A DNA stretch of 64,000 nucleotides from Halovibrio variabilis (GCF_007991175.1 NZ_BJXV01000014.1:62001-126000), one strand, 5' to 3'. Shown: positions 15,681 to 24,931, counted from the stretch's first letter. Notes: generated by a model not told the origin, from the sequence alone. Translations and numbers: made by a program.

Positions 15681-17878
15681 TCATTTTCATCAGGGTCTGA
15701 CCATGCCAGTCGTGCAGCGTTAAGGGTAACCGTCAGCGAGCTCGCCGCCATGGCAAGGACCGCCACTAGCGGGGGTATCGCCACCAGCACCACCAAGCCC
15801 AATGCCAAAGTGTTATAGAGCGCCGAAAAGAACAGATTCTGAACCATGATGCGCCGCGTGCGTTTGGCAATGCAGAGCAATTTCACTACGCTCCCGACCC
15901 CGGCCGCCATTAGCTGTGCGGCAGCCCCTTCTCTAGCAGCTTCGCTGGCACTCAGTGGCGCGATACCCACATCGGCCGCGGCCAAGCTCAAGGTATCGTT
16001 TAAGCCATCCCCTACATAGAGCGTTGGCGATGGCAGCGCCTGCAGCAGCCGCGCTTTGGCTTCCGGCGAGCGCCGGGCATAGCAAGCGTCTCTTCCAAGA
16101 CCTATCCGCTCACCCAACCAACTCACTGCGCCCTGCCGGTCACCGCTGATCATCGCCACCACATAACCAGCCGCTAACAAATTGTTCACACTGGCCGCGG
16201 CATCCTTTACTGGCTGATCGGCCAAATAGAACGTTGCTAACCAGCCTGTATCGTCCGCAAGCATCACTTGGGAAGCAAAGTCCAGCGTTGCGTCTTCCGC
16301 TTGGGCAGGCAGCGCTATCTGCTGGCGAGCGAGCCACCCGGCGCTGCCCACCGTGAGCCACTCGCCGCTGTTGAGTTGCACGCGGCGCCCTTCCCCGGGT
16401 GTGTCATTAACCTGCAGATACTGCCCAGGGCGCTGATCGCCTCGGCTGCTCGACCAGCGCGCCAACGCTTGTGCTAACGGATGTTCGCTTCCCGCCACGG
16501 CGGCACTGAGCTTGCGCTGCAAGGTGGGCTCACCAACGCCCTCTCTAGCCTGCCAGTGCATTACCGAGTGGCTACCGGTGGTTAAGGTGCCGGTTTTATC
16601 CAGCGCTACCGAGCGAATACGTGCCAAAGTTTCGAGCGCTGCTGGGTCGCGTAGCGCAATACTCTGCTGCATAGCCTGACCGCTACCCGCCAGGCTTGCC
16701 AGCGGTACCGCGAGCCCGACGGCGCAAGGGCAAGCGACGACTAAAACCGAAAGAGCGCGCACAAAAGCATCTTCCCAGCCCAGGCCAAACAGCAATGCGC
16801 CGGGCAGCGTTAGCATTGCTAGCACTAGCGCCAGCGGGCTTAACCAGGCGGCAAAGCGGTCAGCGAGCTTCTGCAGCTCGCCTTTTTCGGCTTGGTAGCG
16901 GCGCATTTCGTCACACAGTAGATCCAGTCGCCGCTTGCCTACCCCAGCGCTTACCTGCATAACGATAGGCGTGGCGCCCAAATAGCGGCAGCCCGCGTAG
17001 ACCTTTTGCCCGGCATGCAAGTGGCGCGGCAGGCTTTCGCCGGTCAGCGAGGCCGTATCGATCCAACCGGGCGCTTCTAGCATGCCATCAAGCGCTACCA
17101 ACTCACCGGACGCAAGCTCGATGCGCATTCCCTTCGTCGCTTCACCCACAGGAAGCGATTCCCAACGTTCAGCTTGCCAAACCTTTATGTTGTCATCTGG
17201 CAGCGCCAGCGAATCGAGCGCTTTTAACCCACGGTGGCGGCACAGCGTTTCCACCAGCCGCCCAACCAGTAAAAGCATAATCAGCATCACGGCCGTGTCG
17301 AAGTAAGCCTCGCTTGAGCCGCGCCATAGCAGCCAAATCGAGACCATCACCGCGCCGATAACGCCCAGGCTAACCAGCACATCCATTCCCGGTCGTTTAG
17401 CCAGCAGCGTACGCCATCCCGCCCGATAAAACGGCACTCCTGCAAACAACACAACGGGCAGTGAAAACGCCCCTGAAACCCATGCCACCACCAGCTCAAC
17501 CTGATGATCAGGCAGCGCACCGGCGTAGATCAGTAGGGAGGCGAGCATCGTCCACATGCCGAACAGCGAACCGACCATCAGTCGAAGCGTTAGGTAGCGG
17601 CTCTCCTCTTCTAAACGCCCATGGGCGTCTACCACCGGCTCAAGTTCTGTTAGCCGATAGCCAAGGCGTTTAACTTTTGGGGCGAGCGTTGAGAGCTGGA
17701 TAACGGCAGGTGTGCCACTGATGCAGAGGGTCGCGCTTGGATAGTGGACGCTAACCTCACGCACGCCTTCAAGCCGTTTGAGAGAGCCTTCCACGGCTAA
17801 GGCGCAGCTGGTGCACCACATACCGTGGAGGGTAAAGAGCTGCTCGTCCTCCTTACTAAGCGCATCGCTTACAGGCAA
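15677..17878 (-). CDS. Heavy-metal (copper) P1B-type ATPase, CcoI/CopA-like
   Basis: 733-residue membrane pump. The N-terminal HMA domain has GMWCTSCA (Cys22, Cys25) for Cu(I) delivery. Membrane helices begin near residue 95, TGES is at 279-282, the transmembrane CPC motif at 383-385 and the phosphorylated Asp427 in DKTGTLT. An SEHPLAQ motif and GDGLNDTLSLAAADVG follow. The MWCTSC form of the HMA motif is typical of CcoI/FixI pumps that supply copper for oxidase assembly. It is the last gene of the caa3 oxidase operon, so assembly of CuA/CuB is its likely role. The start is TTG at 17878, overlapping the upstream membrane gene by 10 bp; no ATG lies before the HMA motif. Confidence 0.88.
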   Translation of the reverse strand: MPVSDALSKEDEQLFTLHGMWCTSCALAVEGSLKRLEGVREVSVHYPSATLCISGTPAVIQLSTLAPKVKRLGYRLTELEPVVDAHGRLEEESRYLTLRLMVGSLFGMWTMLASLLIYAGALPDHQVELVVAWVSGAFSLPVVLFAGVPFYRAGWRTLLAKRPGMDVLVSLGVIGAVMVSIWLLWRGSSEAYFDTAVMLIMLLLVGRLVETLCRHRGLKALDSLALPDDNIKVWQAERWESLPVGEATKGMRIELASGELVALDGMLEAPGWIDTASLTGESLPRHLHAGQKVYAGCRYLGATPIVMQVSAGVGKRRLDLLCDEMRRYQAEKGELQKLADRFAAWLSPLALVLAMLTLPGALLFGLGWEDAFVRALSVLVVACPCAVGLAVPLASLAGSGQAMQQSIALRDPAALETLARIRSVALDKTGTLTTGSHSVMHWQAREGVGEPTLQRKLSAAVAGSEHPLAQALARWSSSRGDQRPGQYLQVNDTPGEGRRVQLNSGEWLTVGSAGWLARQQIALPAQAEDATLDFASQVMLADDTGWLATFYLADQPVKDAAASVNNLLAAGYVVAMISGDRQGAVSWLGERIGLGRDACYARRSPEAKARLLQALPSPTLYVGDGLNDTLSLAAADVGIAPLSASEAAREGAAAQLMAAGVGSVVKLLCIAKRTRRIMVQNLFFSALYNTLALGLVVLVAIPPLVAVLAMAASSLTVTLNAARLAWSDPDEND

Positions 17879-18225
17879 GCCGGAATGCCTATAATGGGTA
17901 ACGCGGTAAATACAACACCCAGCGTAGAGAATAGATAGAGCCCTGCAGAAACCACCGCATTAAAGCGCAGCCGCCCTTCATGGCGCTTGGCCACGCGGCA
18001 ACAGCCTAGCGTTAACGCCGCCAGCAGTGCGATTGCTGCAATACTAACGACAAGCAGCATGGCGTTAACCAAGGTAAAAACGCCCTGTTCGGGAGCAGGT
18101 GGCACCACGGCGCAGGCCACCGCATGCCCGCCATAAACGGCTACAAACCAGATACTCCAAAGTGTCAGACCAATCACGAAATGCACTGGATGGGTTAAGT
18201 GCAAGCGCTGCATAATCAATGTCAT
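17869..18225 (-). CDS. Small membrane protein of the caa3 oxidase operon
   Basis: 118 residues with three or four hydrophobic segments (about 15-35, 52-75, 88-112) and one short polar cytoplasmic loop (CCRVAKRHEGRL). It starts 4 bp after the end of the fused subunit I/III gene and overlaps the copper ATPase gene by 10 bp, so it is co-translated with the oxidase genes. I do not recognise the family. A role in oxidase assembly or as a small accessory subunit is inferred from context only. Confidence 0.7.
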   Translation of the reverse strand: MTLIMQRLHLTHPVHFVIGLTLWSIWFVAVYGGHAVACAVVPPAPEQGVFTLVNAMLLVVSIAAIALLAALTLGCCRVAKRHEGRLRFNAVVSAGLYLFSTLGVVFTALPIIGIPACL

Positions 18226-18229
18226 CAGC

Positions 18230-20773
18230 CTAGCTCCCTATCACGCGGGGCAGCACCGCAAGCGCGCCCACCAGTATCCAGAAGGTCACCAGGTTATAGC
18301 GCCACAGCTGGGCAACCACTGCGGGCTCGAAAGGCGCATGGGCACCCACATAGCCATAACCTACTCGCAGGCCCTGCAGCAGCGTTAGAGTAGCGCCTAA
18401 GCTACCGTGTAGCAGCGCATAGGCCAGCCCGACCATAATGATCGCATCATGGGAAGTCTCGGTAACGGCGAGAGCCGCACTGAGCAATACCCAGAGTGTC
18501 ATGCCCACCTGCACAAAGCCTAGGGCGCTGATGCAATACATGCCCACGGCCAGCCCTGAATCCTTGCGCTGGCGTAGACCGCGCACCAGTTTCTCAAGTA
18601 TTCCGGCACCAGCGGTTAGCGCCCCCCCTGCAACAACCAGCCCCACCGAGGAGAGCTGTGACGTCTCGGGCATCCGCCACTCAGGGGACATCGTCCATAA
18701 ATAGAACCAGCCAAACAGATAGGATAAGAAGAACGAACCATTGGCGAGCAGCGTGATCGACATGGCCCATAGGCCTGGGCCATCCATGGTGCGTGAGTGT
18801 AGTGGTGGGTCGCCGGGAGCGACCTCGGCATCCGGCGCCGCTTTCGGGTGCGCCCCGTTCTCCCACGACCAGCGCAGCAGAAATAGCCCAGCCACGATGA
18901 CGGCGATACCGGCTAGCGGATATAGCCGCGTCAGCAGGCTTAAACACACCACGGCAAGCGCCATAGCAGCAAACAGCGGCCACCATGAGTTTCCCGGCAG
19001 ATGAATGATTTCACGCACTTTTCCGGTTAAAGGGTCAGTGCCCCACATCTCCCGCCGCCCATGGGTTGCCACCGCCAGGCCATGCTCACCTTCCGCCATG
19101 GCGCGAGGTAAATCCGGGTTATCCCATAGCGGGTGACGTGTCTCGACGTTTGGCAGGCTGACAAAGTTATAGGCGCTGGGCGGCATGCGGTTGGCCCACT
19201 CAAGGGTATCTGCGTTCCAGGGGTTATGCTTAGCGGGTTTGCCGAAACGGAAGTGCAGCGCTATATCCAACAGCACCATGGCAACGCCCGCCGACAGAAT
19301 AAAGCTGCTGACGGATGAGAGTAGATTAAAAATATCCCACCCCATGCCCGAATCGTAGGAGTACACTCGCCGCGGCATACCCAGCAGGCCCGTCCAGTGC
19401 ATGATCAAGAAAGTGCCATTAAAGCCCAAAAAGGTCAGCCAAAAGCCCCATTTCCCCAGCGTTTCAGACGGCATGCGCCCTGAAAACAGCGGCAACCAGT
19501 AATACAGCCCGGCGATAAGTGGGAAAAACATGCCCCCCACCAACACATAGTGCATATGCGCCACCACAAAGTGGGTGTCGTGCACCTGTAGATTAAACGG
19601 CACCAGCGCCAGCATTACCCCGGTCAAACCGCCACACACAAAGATAATCAAAAAGCCCATGATCCACAGCATCGGCAGCTTCATTTTGGGCTTACCCAGC
19701 CAGAGTGTGGCCAACCACACAAACACCTGAATGGCCGTGGGTACCGCCACCAACATACTCGCCGCCGAAAAAAATGCTTGGGCCAACTGGGGAATCCCCA
19801 CGGTAAACATGTGATGAACCCAGAGTCCAAAACTGATAAAACCGGTGATGATAATCGCGGCCACCACCCAGCCATAGCCAACGATCGGGCGGCCCGCAAA
19901 CACTGGTATCAGCGTGGAGACAACCCCCGCTGCGGGCAGGAAAATGATGTACACCTCAGGATGGCCAAACAGCCAGAACAGGTGCTGCCAAAGAATCGGG
20001 TCACCGCCGCCGGCAACTTCAAAAAAGGGCATCCCCACGGCGCGCTCAAGCTCCAGCAACACACTGCCCAAAATCAGCGGCGGGAAACCGACCACAATCA
20101 TTAGCGCCATGGCGAGGATGTACCAGGCAAACAGCGGCATTTTATGCAGTGCCATGCCCTGAGTGCGGGTGCGCAGAATCGACACCACCAGTTCAACCCC
20201 GGCAGAAAGCGCGGAAATTTCAACAAAGGTAATGCCTAGCAGCCAGAAATCCGAACCCAAGCCCGGTGAGTATTCATTGCTGCTGAGCGGCGTATACATA
20301 AACCAGCCGCTATTAGGCGCCATCTCCAGAATCAAACTAAACGACAAAATGATGCCGCCAAATAGATAACACCAGTAACCCAGTGATGTCAGCCGCGGGC
20401 AAACCAGATCCCGGGCACCAATCATCTTGGGTATCATGTAAATCGCCAGCCCTTCCAACATAGGGATGGCGAACAGGAACATCATCACCGTGCCGTGCAT
20501 GGTGATGACCTGGTTATAGATATCCGGCGACATGAAGTCTTGATCGGGGAATGCCAACTGGGTGCGCACCAGCATGGCTAACAGACCGCCGACCAAGAAG
20601 AACACCATCCCAGTGACCATGAACCTTAGGCCGAGCGTGGAGTGATTCACAATGGTGAAGGCTTTTAACCCGCGTGGATTGCCCCATATTTCGTGCAGAT
20701 CTTCGTGTAACCCTTGCGGGTCTTTAGAATATTGGGGATATTGAGGGGTTGCCTGGCGATTAATCGTCGTCAT
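18230..20773 (-). CDS. Cytochrome c oxidase subunit I-III fusion (caa3/aa3 type)
   Basis: 847-residue polytopic protein. Residues about 35-560 are heme-copper oxidase subunit I: low-spin heme ligand His93 (HGTVMMF), CuB ligands His271 with cross-linking Tyr275 (HPEVY), His320-His321 (VHHMF), heme a3 His406 and heme a His408 (HMHYV). Residues about 640-847 are a subunit III-like domain of five or so helices. The ATG at 20773 overlaps the coxB TGA (ATGA), which fixes the start against an earlier in-frame Met at 20794. The enzyme reduces O2 to water with electrons from cytochrome c and pumps protons. Confidence 0.92.
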   Translation of the reverse strand: MTTINRQATPQYPQYSKDPQGLHEDLHEIWGNPRGLKAFTIVNHSTLGLRFMVTGMVFFLVGGLLAMLVRTQLAFPDQDFMSPDIYNQVITMHGTVMMFLFAIPMLEGLAIYMIPKMIGARDLVCPRLTSLGYWCYLFGGIILSFSLILEMAPNSGWFMYTPLSSNEYSPGLGSDFWLLGITFVEISALSAGVELVVSILRTRTQGMALHKMPLFAWYILAMALMIVVGFPPLILGSVLLELERAVGMPFFEVAGGGDPILWQHLFWLFGHPEVYIIFLPAAGVVSTLIPVFAGRPIVGYGWVVAAIIITGFISFGLWVHHMFTVGIPQLAQAFFSAASMLVAVPTAIQVFVWLATLWLGKPKMKLPMLWIMGFLIIFVCGGLTGVMLALVPFNLQVHDTHFVVAHMHYVLVGGMFFPLIAGLYYWLPLFSGRMPSETLGKWGFWLTFLGFNGTFLIMHWTGLLGMPRRVYSYDSGMGWDIFNLLSSVSSFILSAGVAMVLLDIALHFRFGKPAKHNPWNADTLEWANRMPPSAYNFVSLPNVETRHPLWDNPDLPRAMAEGEHGLAVATHGRREMWGTDPLTGKVREIIHLPGNSWWPLFAAMALAVVCLSLLTRLYPLAGIAVIVAGLFLLRWSWENGAHPKAAPDAEVAPGDPPLHSRTMDGPGLWAMSITLLANGSFFLSYLFGWFYLWTMSPEWRMPETSQLSSVGLVVAGGALTAGAGILEKLVRGLRQRKDSGLAVGMYCISALGFVQVGMTLWVLLSAALAVTETSHDAIIMVGLAYALLHGSLGATLTLLQGLRVGYGYVGAHAPFEPAVVAQLWRYNLVTFWILVGALAVLPRVIGS

Positions 20774-21750
20774 GGGGCCAAGGTCTCCAGCCAAGCACCC
20801 AGGCTCTCCAAGGTGGCGGTTTCAATATTATCGTGGGACGGCATTTTGTTGCCCGGTTTTAAGCGCTGGTGATGCTTAAGCCAGTGAGTGACGGCGCCCT
20901 CTTCCATGGCCATTATCCCCGCCCCGAGGCTTGTCCGGCTTCCAAGATCAGAAAGATCCGGCCCTGCTTTACCCGAGGAGAGCCCTGCCACTCGGTGGCA
21001 GCTCGCGCAATGGGTCATAAAGGCCTCCCTGGCAGGTTCATGCTGTTGGTCGTTTCCCGCTAGCGCCGTTAGCTCGCTAGTTTGACGGGCAGCCAGCCAG
21101 GCCTCGTACTCGTCACGCCCCACGGCTTCCACATAAAGCTGCATTTGAGCATGCTGGGCACCGCAAAACTCGGCACACTGAGCGCCAAATACCGCTGGTT
21201 CATCGGCTTCCAAACGTATTTTATTCATCCGCCCAGGGATCATGTCGATCTTGCCGCCCAGCCGTGGCACCCAGAAAGCGTGAATAACATCAGCGCCGGT
21301 AACGTGAAAATCCACCGGCTCGCCAGCGGGCATTATCAACTGATTAGCGGTCACCACCTCGCCCCCTTCCGCATCAGGGTAGCGGACTTCCCACCACCAC
21401 TGGTGGCCAATCACTTCAATCACTTCCGGTGGCTCTTCCAATGGCAGCGGCAAAAGCCGCTGCCCGGTGGGCACCCCAAACGCCAATAGCGCCGTAATGC
21501 TCGCCACCGGCAGTACAATGCCGCCGCCAACAATCCAGCGGCGGGCTATTTTTCGCTCCTCAGCAGGCGTTCGCGTCACCGCTTTACGCTTGAAGGTATA
21601 TAGCCAAAACGCGGTGACCAGTACCAATACCACGCTGCCAAATCCCAGCATTATCCACCAGATCATCACCACATCTCGCGCGGCCTGGCCAGCCGGGTTT
21701 AGGATAGACTGATCCCCCGCGCAGCCGGCCAATAGCAGCCCAATTAGCAT
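20770..21750 (-). CDS. Cytochrome c oxidase subunit II with fused cytochrome c domain
   Basis: 326 residues from ATG 21750. A lipobox LLLAGC ends at Cys10, two transmembrane helices lie at about 28-52 and 72-94, and a cupredoxin domain carries the CuA ligands His157, Cys192, Glu194, Cys196, His200, Met203. The C-terminal cytochrome c has CASCH (Cys248, Cys251, His252) and distal Met303. This is the caa3 layout. The start is uncertain: from ATG 21750 the lipoprotein signal lacks its basic n-region, whereas the frame upstream encodes KLRRQRLGPQRANKF. A rare CTG at 21807 preceded by AAGGG could be the true start. Confidence 0.88.
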   Translation of the reverse strand: MLIGLLLAGCAGDQSILNPAGQAARDVVMIWWIMLGFGSVVLVLVTAFWLYTFKRKAVTRTPAEERKIARRWIVGGGIVLPVASITALLAFGVPTGQRLLPLPLEEPPEVIEVIGHQWWWEVRYPDAEGGEVVTANQLIMPAGEPVDFHVTGADVIHAFWVPRLGGKIDMIPGRMNKIRLEADEPAVFGAQCAEFCGAQHAQMQLYVEAVGRDEYEAWLAARQTSELTALAGNDQQHEPAREAFMTHCASCHRVAGLSSGKAGPDLSDLGSRTSLGAGIMAMEEGAVTHWLKHHQRLKPGNKMPSHDNIETATLESLGAWLETLAP

Positions 21751-21849
21751 TGTTAGTGCTACGCTAAACTTGTTGGCCCGCTGCGGGCCTAGGCGCTGTC
21801 TACGCAGCTTTATCCCTTGAATGGCTTTTACTGCCCACAGGAAGTGACG

Positions 21850-22311
21850 ATGGCAAAATCTCCCCAACGCTCGATTAAAAGCCGCGCCTCGCTCGCCGGC
21901 CACCCGCTTCATCCCGTGATGATTCACTTTCCCGTCGCGGCTCTGATGGCGCTGGTAGCGAGCGATATCGGCTTTTTGCTGAGCGGCGACCCGTTCTGGC
22001 TGCGCGCTAGCCTGTGGCTGGCAGGCGTTGGCGCTTTTGGTGGCTGGATTGCCAGCATGGTGGGGATTATTGACTTGGTGACGGTGCCACGTATTCGCCA
22101 CCTGATAACAGGCTGGAGTCACGCTATCGTCGCGGTGGTAATGCTTTCGCTGGCGTCGCTTAACTGGCTGTTGCGCTTTAATGACCCCAGCGCGATTATA
22201 CCCTGGGGCCTGACTGTTTCGCTGATCACCGCCGCTTTGATTGCCTTGGCGGGGTGGCTGGGCGGGCAACTGGTGTATGAACACGCGGTCGGCGTCGATG
22301 TTGACGACTGA
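21850..22311 (+). CDS. DUF2231-type membrane protein
   Basis: 153-residue integral membrane protein with about four transmembrane segments and the GHPLHPVMIHFPVAALM motif that defines DUF2231 proteins (conserved His residues, possibly heme or metal ligands). ATG 21850 follows an AGGAAG site and is preferred over the in-frame ATG 21817. It is divergent from the caa3 oxidase operon with about 100 bp between the starts, and proteins of this type are common near oxidase genes. Biochemical function unknown. Confidence 0.8.
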   Translation: MAKSPQRSIKSRASLAGHPLHPVMIHFPVAALMALVASDIGFLLSGDPFWLRASLWLAGVGAFGGWIASMVGIIDLVTVPRIRHLITGWSHAIVAVVMLSLASLNWLLRFNDPSAIIPWGLTVSLITAALIALAGWLGGQLVYEHAVGVDVDD

Positions 22312-22336
22312 AGCAGCTCGATCAAATAACATCTTG

Positions 22337-22762
22337 TCAGCTCCAGTCCAACGGTTTCGCTAACACGACGGCGAGAACACTCAATATTCCCGCCAGCGCA
22401 ACGCTCAGCGCGGCCCAGTTAGCGGGCTTAACCCAGCGGTAATGGCCCATCTCTATGCGTAGAATCAAAAAACCAAAACAGCCATGAGCCGCCACCATCG
22501 CAACGACCGCACCAAGCTTTAAAATCAGCCAGCCGCCCAACACGCCATGGACAAGAAACAGCAGCGTGCCCGAGGCGATCGCTGTTAAGGCGGCCGGGGT
22601 AGCGATTGAGTTATAAAAAAACCGCGGCATAGGCGGCGTACCCTGGGCAAAGCCCGAGTCTTTACGCAGTAGCAGCGCCTGACTAAGCAAGGCAGGTAAA
22701 TAAAGCAGTGAGCCGCACCAGATGACTAGCGCGGCAATGTGAAGCAGTTTTAGCCAGGGCAT
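22337..22762 (-). CDS. CopD/HemJ-like membrane protein
   Basis: 141 residues, four hydrophobic helices, starting MPWLKLLHIAALVIWCGSLLYLPALL. The LKxLHI...WxGSLLYLP N-terminus is shared by CopD-type copper proteins and HemJ-type protoporphyrinogen oxidases. The gene converges on the DUF2231 gene and lies next to a copper-dependent oxidase locus, favouring a copper or heme role. I cannot decide between the two families from sequence alone. An AAGGAAG site precedes the ATG. Confidence 0.72.
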   Translation of the reverse strand: MPWLKLLHIAALVIWCGSLLYLPALLSQALLLRKDSGFAQGTPPMPRFFYNSIATPAALTAIASGTLLFLVHGVLGGWLILKLGAVVAMVAAHGCFGFLILRIEMGHYRWVKPANWAALSVALAGILSVLAVVLAKPLDWS

Positions 22763-22842
22763 CGAAGGCTTCCTTGCGTTGCTTAAGGCTGGATCAGTTA
22801 CTTCCTAACCTTAGCCAACTCGATGCGTTCTAACCAGCCGTG

Positions 22843-23670
22843 TTAACTTATTTGGATCTCGTAACCGGTGAATTTGCGGAGATTAATCACGCCGCTATCA
22901 AGGATTAAATACTGTCCTTTGACGCCTTGCAGCAGGCCTTCCACTAACGGCTGCTTGTCAAAATTATGCGATGCCACTTTTTTCGGAAAGACGCTAACCG
23001 GGTAGTGGAAATGTTGCGGCACCGCTTCCAGCGTGCGAATCGAATCGACGCCGTGGGTCTCGCGTAGTTGACTCAAGCCATTGGCCAACAGGCTAAACAA
23101 ACGGTCACGCTCGGCGTTTAAATCGATCACCTCTACGTCCCCCTTGAGCATCGCCCGCCAGTTGGTACGGTCTGCTACCTGCTCTTTAAACAGCATTTCG
23201 ACAAACCCGGACTGCTGACGAGTATCCACTTCAAGAATCGGCAGCGCCTGAATCGCGCCTTGGTCCAGCCAGCGGGTAGGCATCTGGGTGTTGCGGGTAA
23301 TACCCACCTTGAGCCCCGAGGAGTTAGCCAAATAGACGATATGGGGTTGGAAACAATGCCGCTCGCCCCACTCCGGCTCACGGCAGGTGCCTTGGAAATA
23401 GTGGCAGGTTTCCGGCTTCATGATGCAGGTATCGCACTGGGCCAATCGCTTGAAGCAGGGGTAACAGTGGCCCTGGGCAAAGCTTTTTTTAGTCGCCCGC
23501 CCACAGTGAGTACAGGCAATTGCCCCGGTCCAGCGCAGGCTAAGCGGCTCGCCGATACGCTCGTTAAGCGCAATTCGGTGCTCACCCGCCCGCAAGTGGT
23601 AGACCACCTGATCATTCTGGCGGCTAGGGAGCGCTGCCGCCATTTTGCTTAAACAACCTTGTACTGCCAT
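22843..23670 (-). CDS. DUF2797 domain protein with zinc-binding cysteines
   Basis: 275 residues. A cysteine-rich segment (CTHCGRATKKSFAQGHCYPCFKRL..., then CDTC and C-x5-C residues, about 52-100) looks like one or two zinc sites, followed by a conserved HCFQPHIVYLANSSGLKVGITRNTQMPTRWLDQGA core. That core resembles a GIY-YIG-like nuclease fold (LANSSGLKVGITR). The ATG at 23670 is used because it lies one base after the upstream stop (TGATATG) and matches the family's usual N-terminus (xGxLxKM). Function unknown; co-transcribed with the YeaC-like gene. Confidence 0.8.
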   Translation of the reverse strand: MAVQGCLSKMAAALPSRQNDQVVYHLRAGEHRIALNERIGEPLSLRWTGAIACTHCGRATKKSFAQGHCYPCFKRLAQCDTCIMKPETCHYFQGTCREPEWGERHCFQPHIVYLANSSGLKVGITRNTQMPTRWLDQGAIQALPILEVDTRQQSGFVEMLFKEQVADRTNWRAMLKGDVEVIDLNAERDRLFSLLANGLSQLRETHGVDSIRTLEAVPQHFHYPVSVFPKKVASHNFDKQPLVEGLLQGVKGQYLILDSGVINLRKFTGYEIQIS

Positions 23671-23671
23671 A

Positions 23672-23956
23672 TCAATCACGCGTGGCATCCCGCGCCAAAC
23701 CGGTCATTTCAGGCGATACACCCGCGCCGCTGGCAGCCGCCCCGCAGGTACGCTGCTCTAAATACCCGACACGGTTCTCTTCTGGCACGTTGTTCTCCGC
23801 CTCAAAACGCATCACCGCTTCCAGGCAGAGTGCGGTTTGTTCCGGCGTCAAACGACGGCCGTCGGGCCATTTGCGCAGCGATACGGCCTGTTTAAGGCTT
23901 TCGTAAATCGCCGGGGTCATCTGGTTGATCATTTTTTCGAACGTCATGTCGCTCAT
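23672..23956 (-). CDS. DUF1315 (YeaC-like) protein
   Basis: 94-residue soluble protein of the YeaC/DUF1315 family: MTFEKMINQMTPAIYESLKQAVSLRKWPDGRRLTPEQ is the conserved N-terminal block, followed by LEAVMRFEAENNVPEENRVGYL. No catalytic motif is visible and the family has no established function. It begins 10 bp after glpG and is followed with a 1-bp gap by the DUF2797 gene, so the three form a likely operon. Confidence 0.85.
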   Translation of the reverse strand: MSDMTFEKMINQMTPAIYESLKQAVSLRKWPDGRRLTPEQTALCLEAVMRFEAENNVPEENRVGYLEQRTCGAAASGAGVSPEMTGLARDATRD

Positions 23957-23966
23957 TGCAGGCCTC

Positions 23967-24818
23967 TTAACGATGTTTCAAACGGCGTGATGAATAATAC
24001 CAGCCAGTGGCAAGCCCCACGAGCAGCCCGCCCAAGTGGGCTTCGTTGGCCACGTTGCCAAACCCAACGCTGTCGGCCATGTCGGTCATGGTGAACACCA
24101 TCCAGCCGAGCATAAACACCACCAGCATCTGGGGTACAAAAAAGCCGCTTTGCGGCACTCGACGCGACATCAGCCACACGTGCGCCAGCAAAGCGTAAAC
24201 CACCCCGGACATACCGCCAAACAGGGCGGTGCCGGTCAGGTACTGCGCCAGGTTAGCACCGATACCCGCCACAATAAGCAGCAGTAACATGGTACGACTG
24301 CCCTGCAGCGCCTCAATTTGGCGGCCGAAATACCATACCCACATCAGATTAAAAATCAGATGCATCCAGCCAAAGTGCAAAAAGGCCGGCGATAATAAGC
24401 GCCATAGTTGGCCTGAGAAAAGCGTTTGCGACAGATTACCCATGACCAGCTCACCCCCTGAAATACCTATCGGGACGATGGTCAAGGTCACAATCAACAG
24501 ATCGCCAAACACCCCAATCAACGCAAATACTGCCAGGCTAATCACTATCATCAGTGCCGTCACCGGCACCTGACGCAGCGAGGTTAACGAAGTGGTCATG
24601 GTATTTGAACGTTTAGCAGGCTGCTGAAGCTCCAGGCGTTCACCCTGCTGCCAGCGCTCTACTAGGGCCATGAGCTCATCATGTTGGTGTGGGTCGGCGA
24701 TCCATAGCAGCTGTCCATCAGCTTCATCGGTAATGCGGTGACCAATGCGATGGTGCCAAAGCGCTTGGCGCAGTTCGCTCATATCCGCGTGATCGGGCAA
24801 AAGCATCACTGGATGCAT
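23967..24818 (-). CDS. glpG: Rhomboid-family intramembrane serine protease
   Basis: 283 residues. A cytoplasmic N-terminal domain (1-70, similar to the GlpG NRho domain) precedes six predicted membrane helices. The catalytic dyad is Ser204 (GGMSGVVYAL) and His261 (NEAHLGGLLVG). HxxxN (His153, Asn157 in WMHLIFNLMW) supplies the oxyanion site. It cleaves transmembrane substrates in the inner membrane. Length and architecture match GlpG. The ATG at 24818 has a GAGGGAAG site. It is first gene of a glpG-yeaC-DUF2797 operon and lies downstream of a strong minus-strand terminator. Confidence 0.92.
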   Translation of the reverse strand: MHPVMLLPDHADMSELRQALWHHRIGHRITDEADGQLLWIADPHQHDELMALVERWQQGERLELQQPAKRSNTMTTSLTSLRQVPVTALMIVISLAVFALIGVFGDLLIVTLTIVPIGISGGELVMGNLSQTLFSGQLWRLLSPAFLHFGWMHLIFNLMWVWYFGRQIEALQGSRTMLLLLIVAGIGANLAQYLTGTALFGGMSGVVYALLAHVWLMSRRVPQSGFFVPQMLVVFMLGWMVFTMTDMADSVGFGNVANEAHLGGLLVGLATGWYYSSRRLKHR

Positions 24819-24903
24819 AACTTCCCTCTAATCAAAGCGCAGGCAGCTCTATGGCCGCAACGCGTGGGTTTGAATACGCTAAGTGGCCGCCAACCAACAG
24901 ACC

Positions 24904-24931
24904 AAAAAAAACCGGCGGTGGGGACCGCCGG
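24904..24931 (-). terminator. Intrinsic terminator between the metallophosphoesterase and glpG genes
   Basis: On the minus strand CCGGCGGT-cccc-ACCGCCGG is followed by eight U residues (A run 24904-24911). It lies 115 bp after the metallophosphoesterase stop and 85 bp before glpG. The sequence TGATCCCTTGCTT stands just upstream of the stem, as it does at 29321-29366. Confidence 0.9.

Noticed and set aside
20774-20794. An ATG at 20794 as the start of the subunit I-III fusion
   Set aside because: ATG 20773 overlaps the upstream stop as ATGA, and MTTINRQ matches a normal N-terminus. The seven extra residues lie inside the upstream gene.
21751-22332. An open frame continuing the subunit II gene 194 residues upstream (to 22332)
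   Set aside because: The added part is His/Gln/Arg-rich, lies opposite the DUF2231 gene, and has no relation to oxidase subunit II. It is an antisense shadow.
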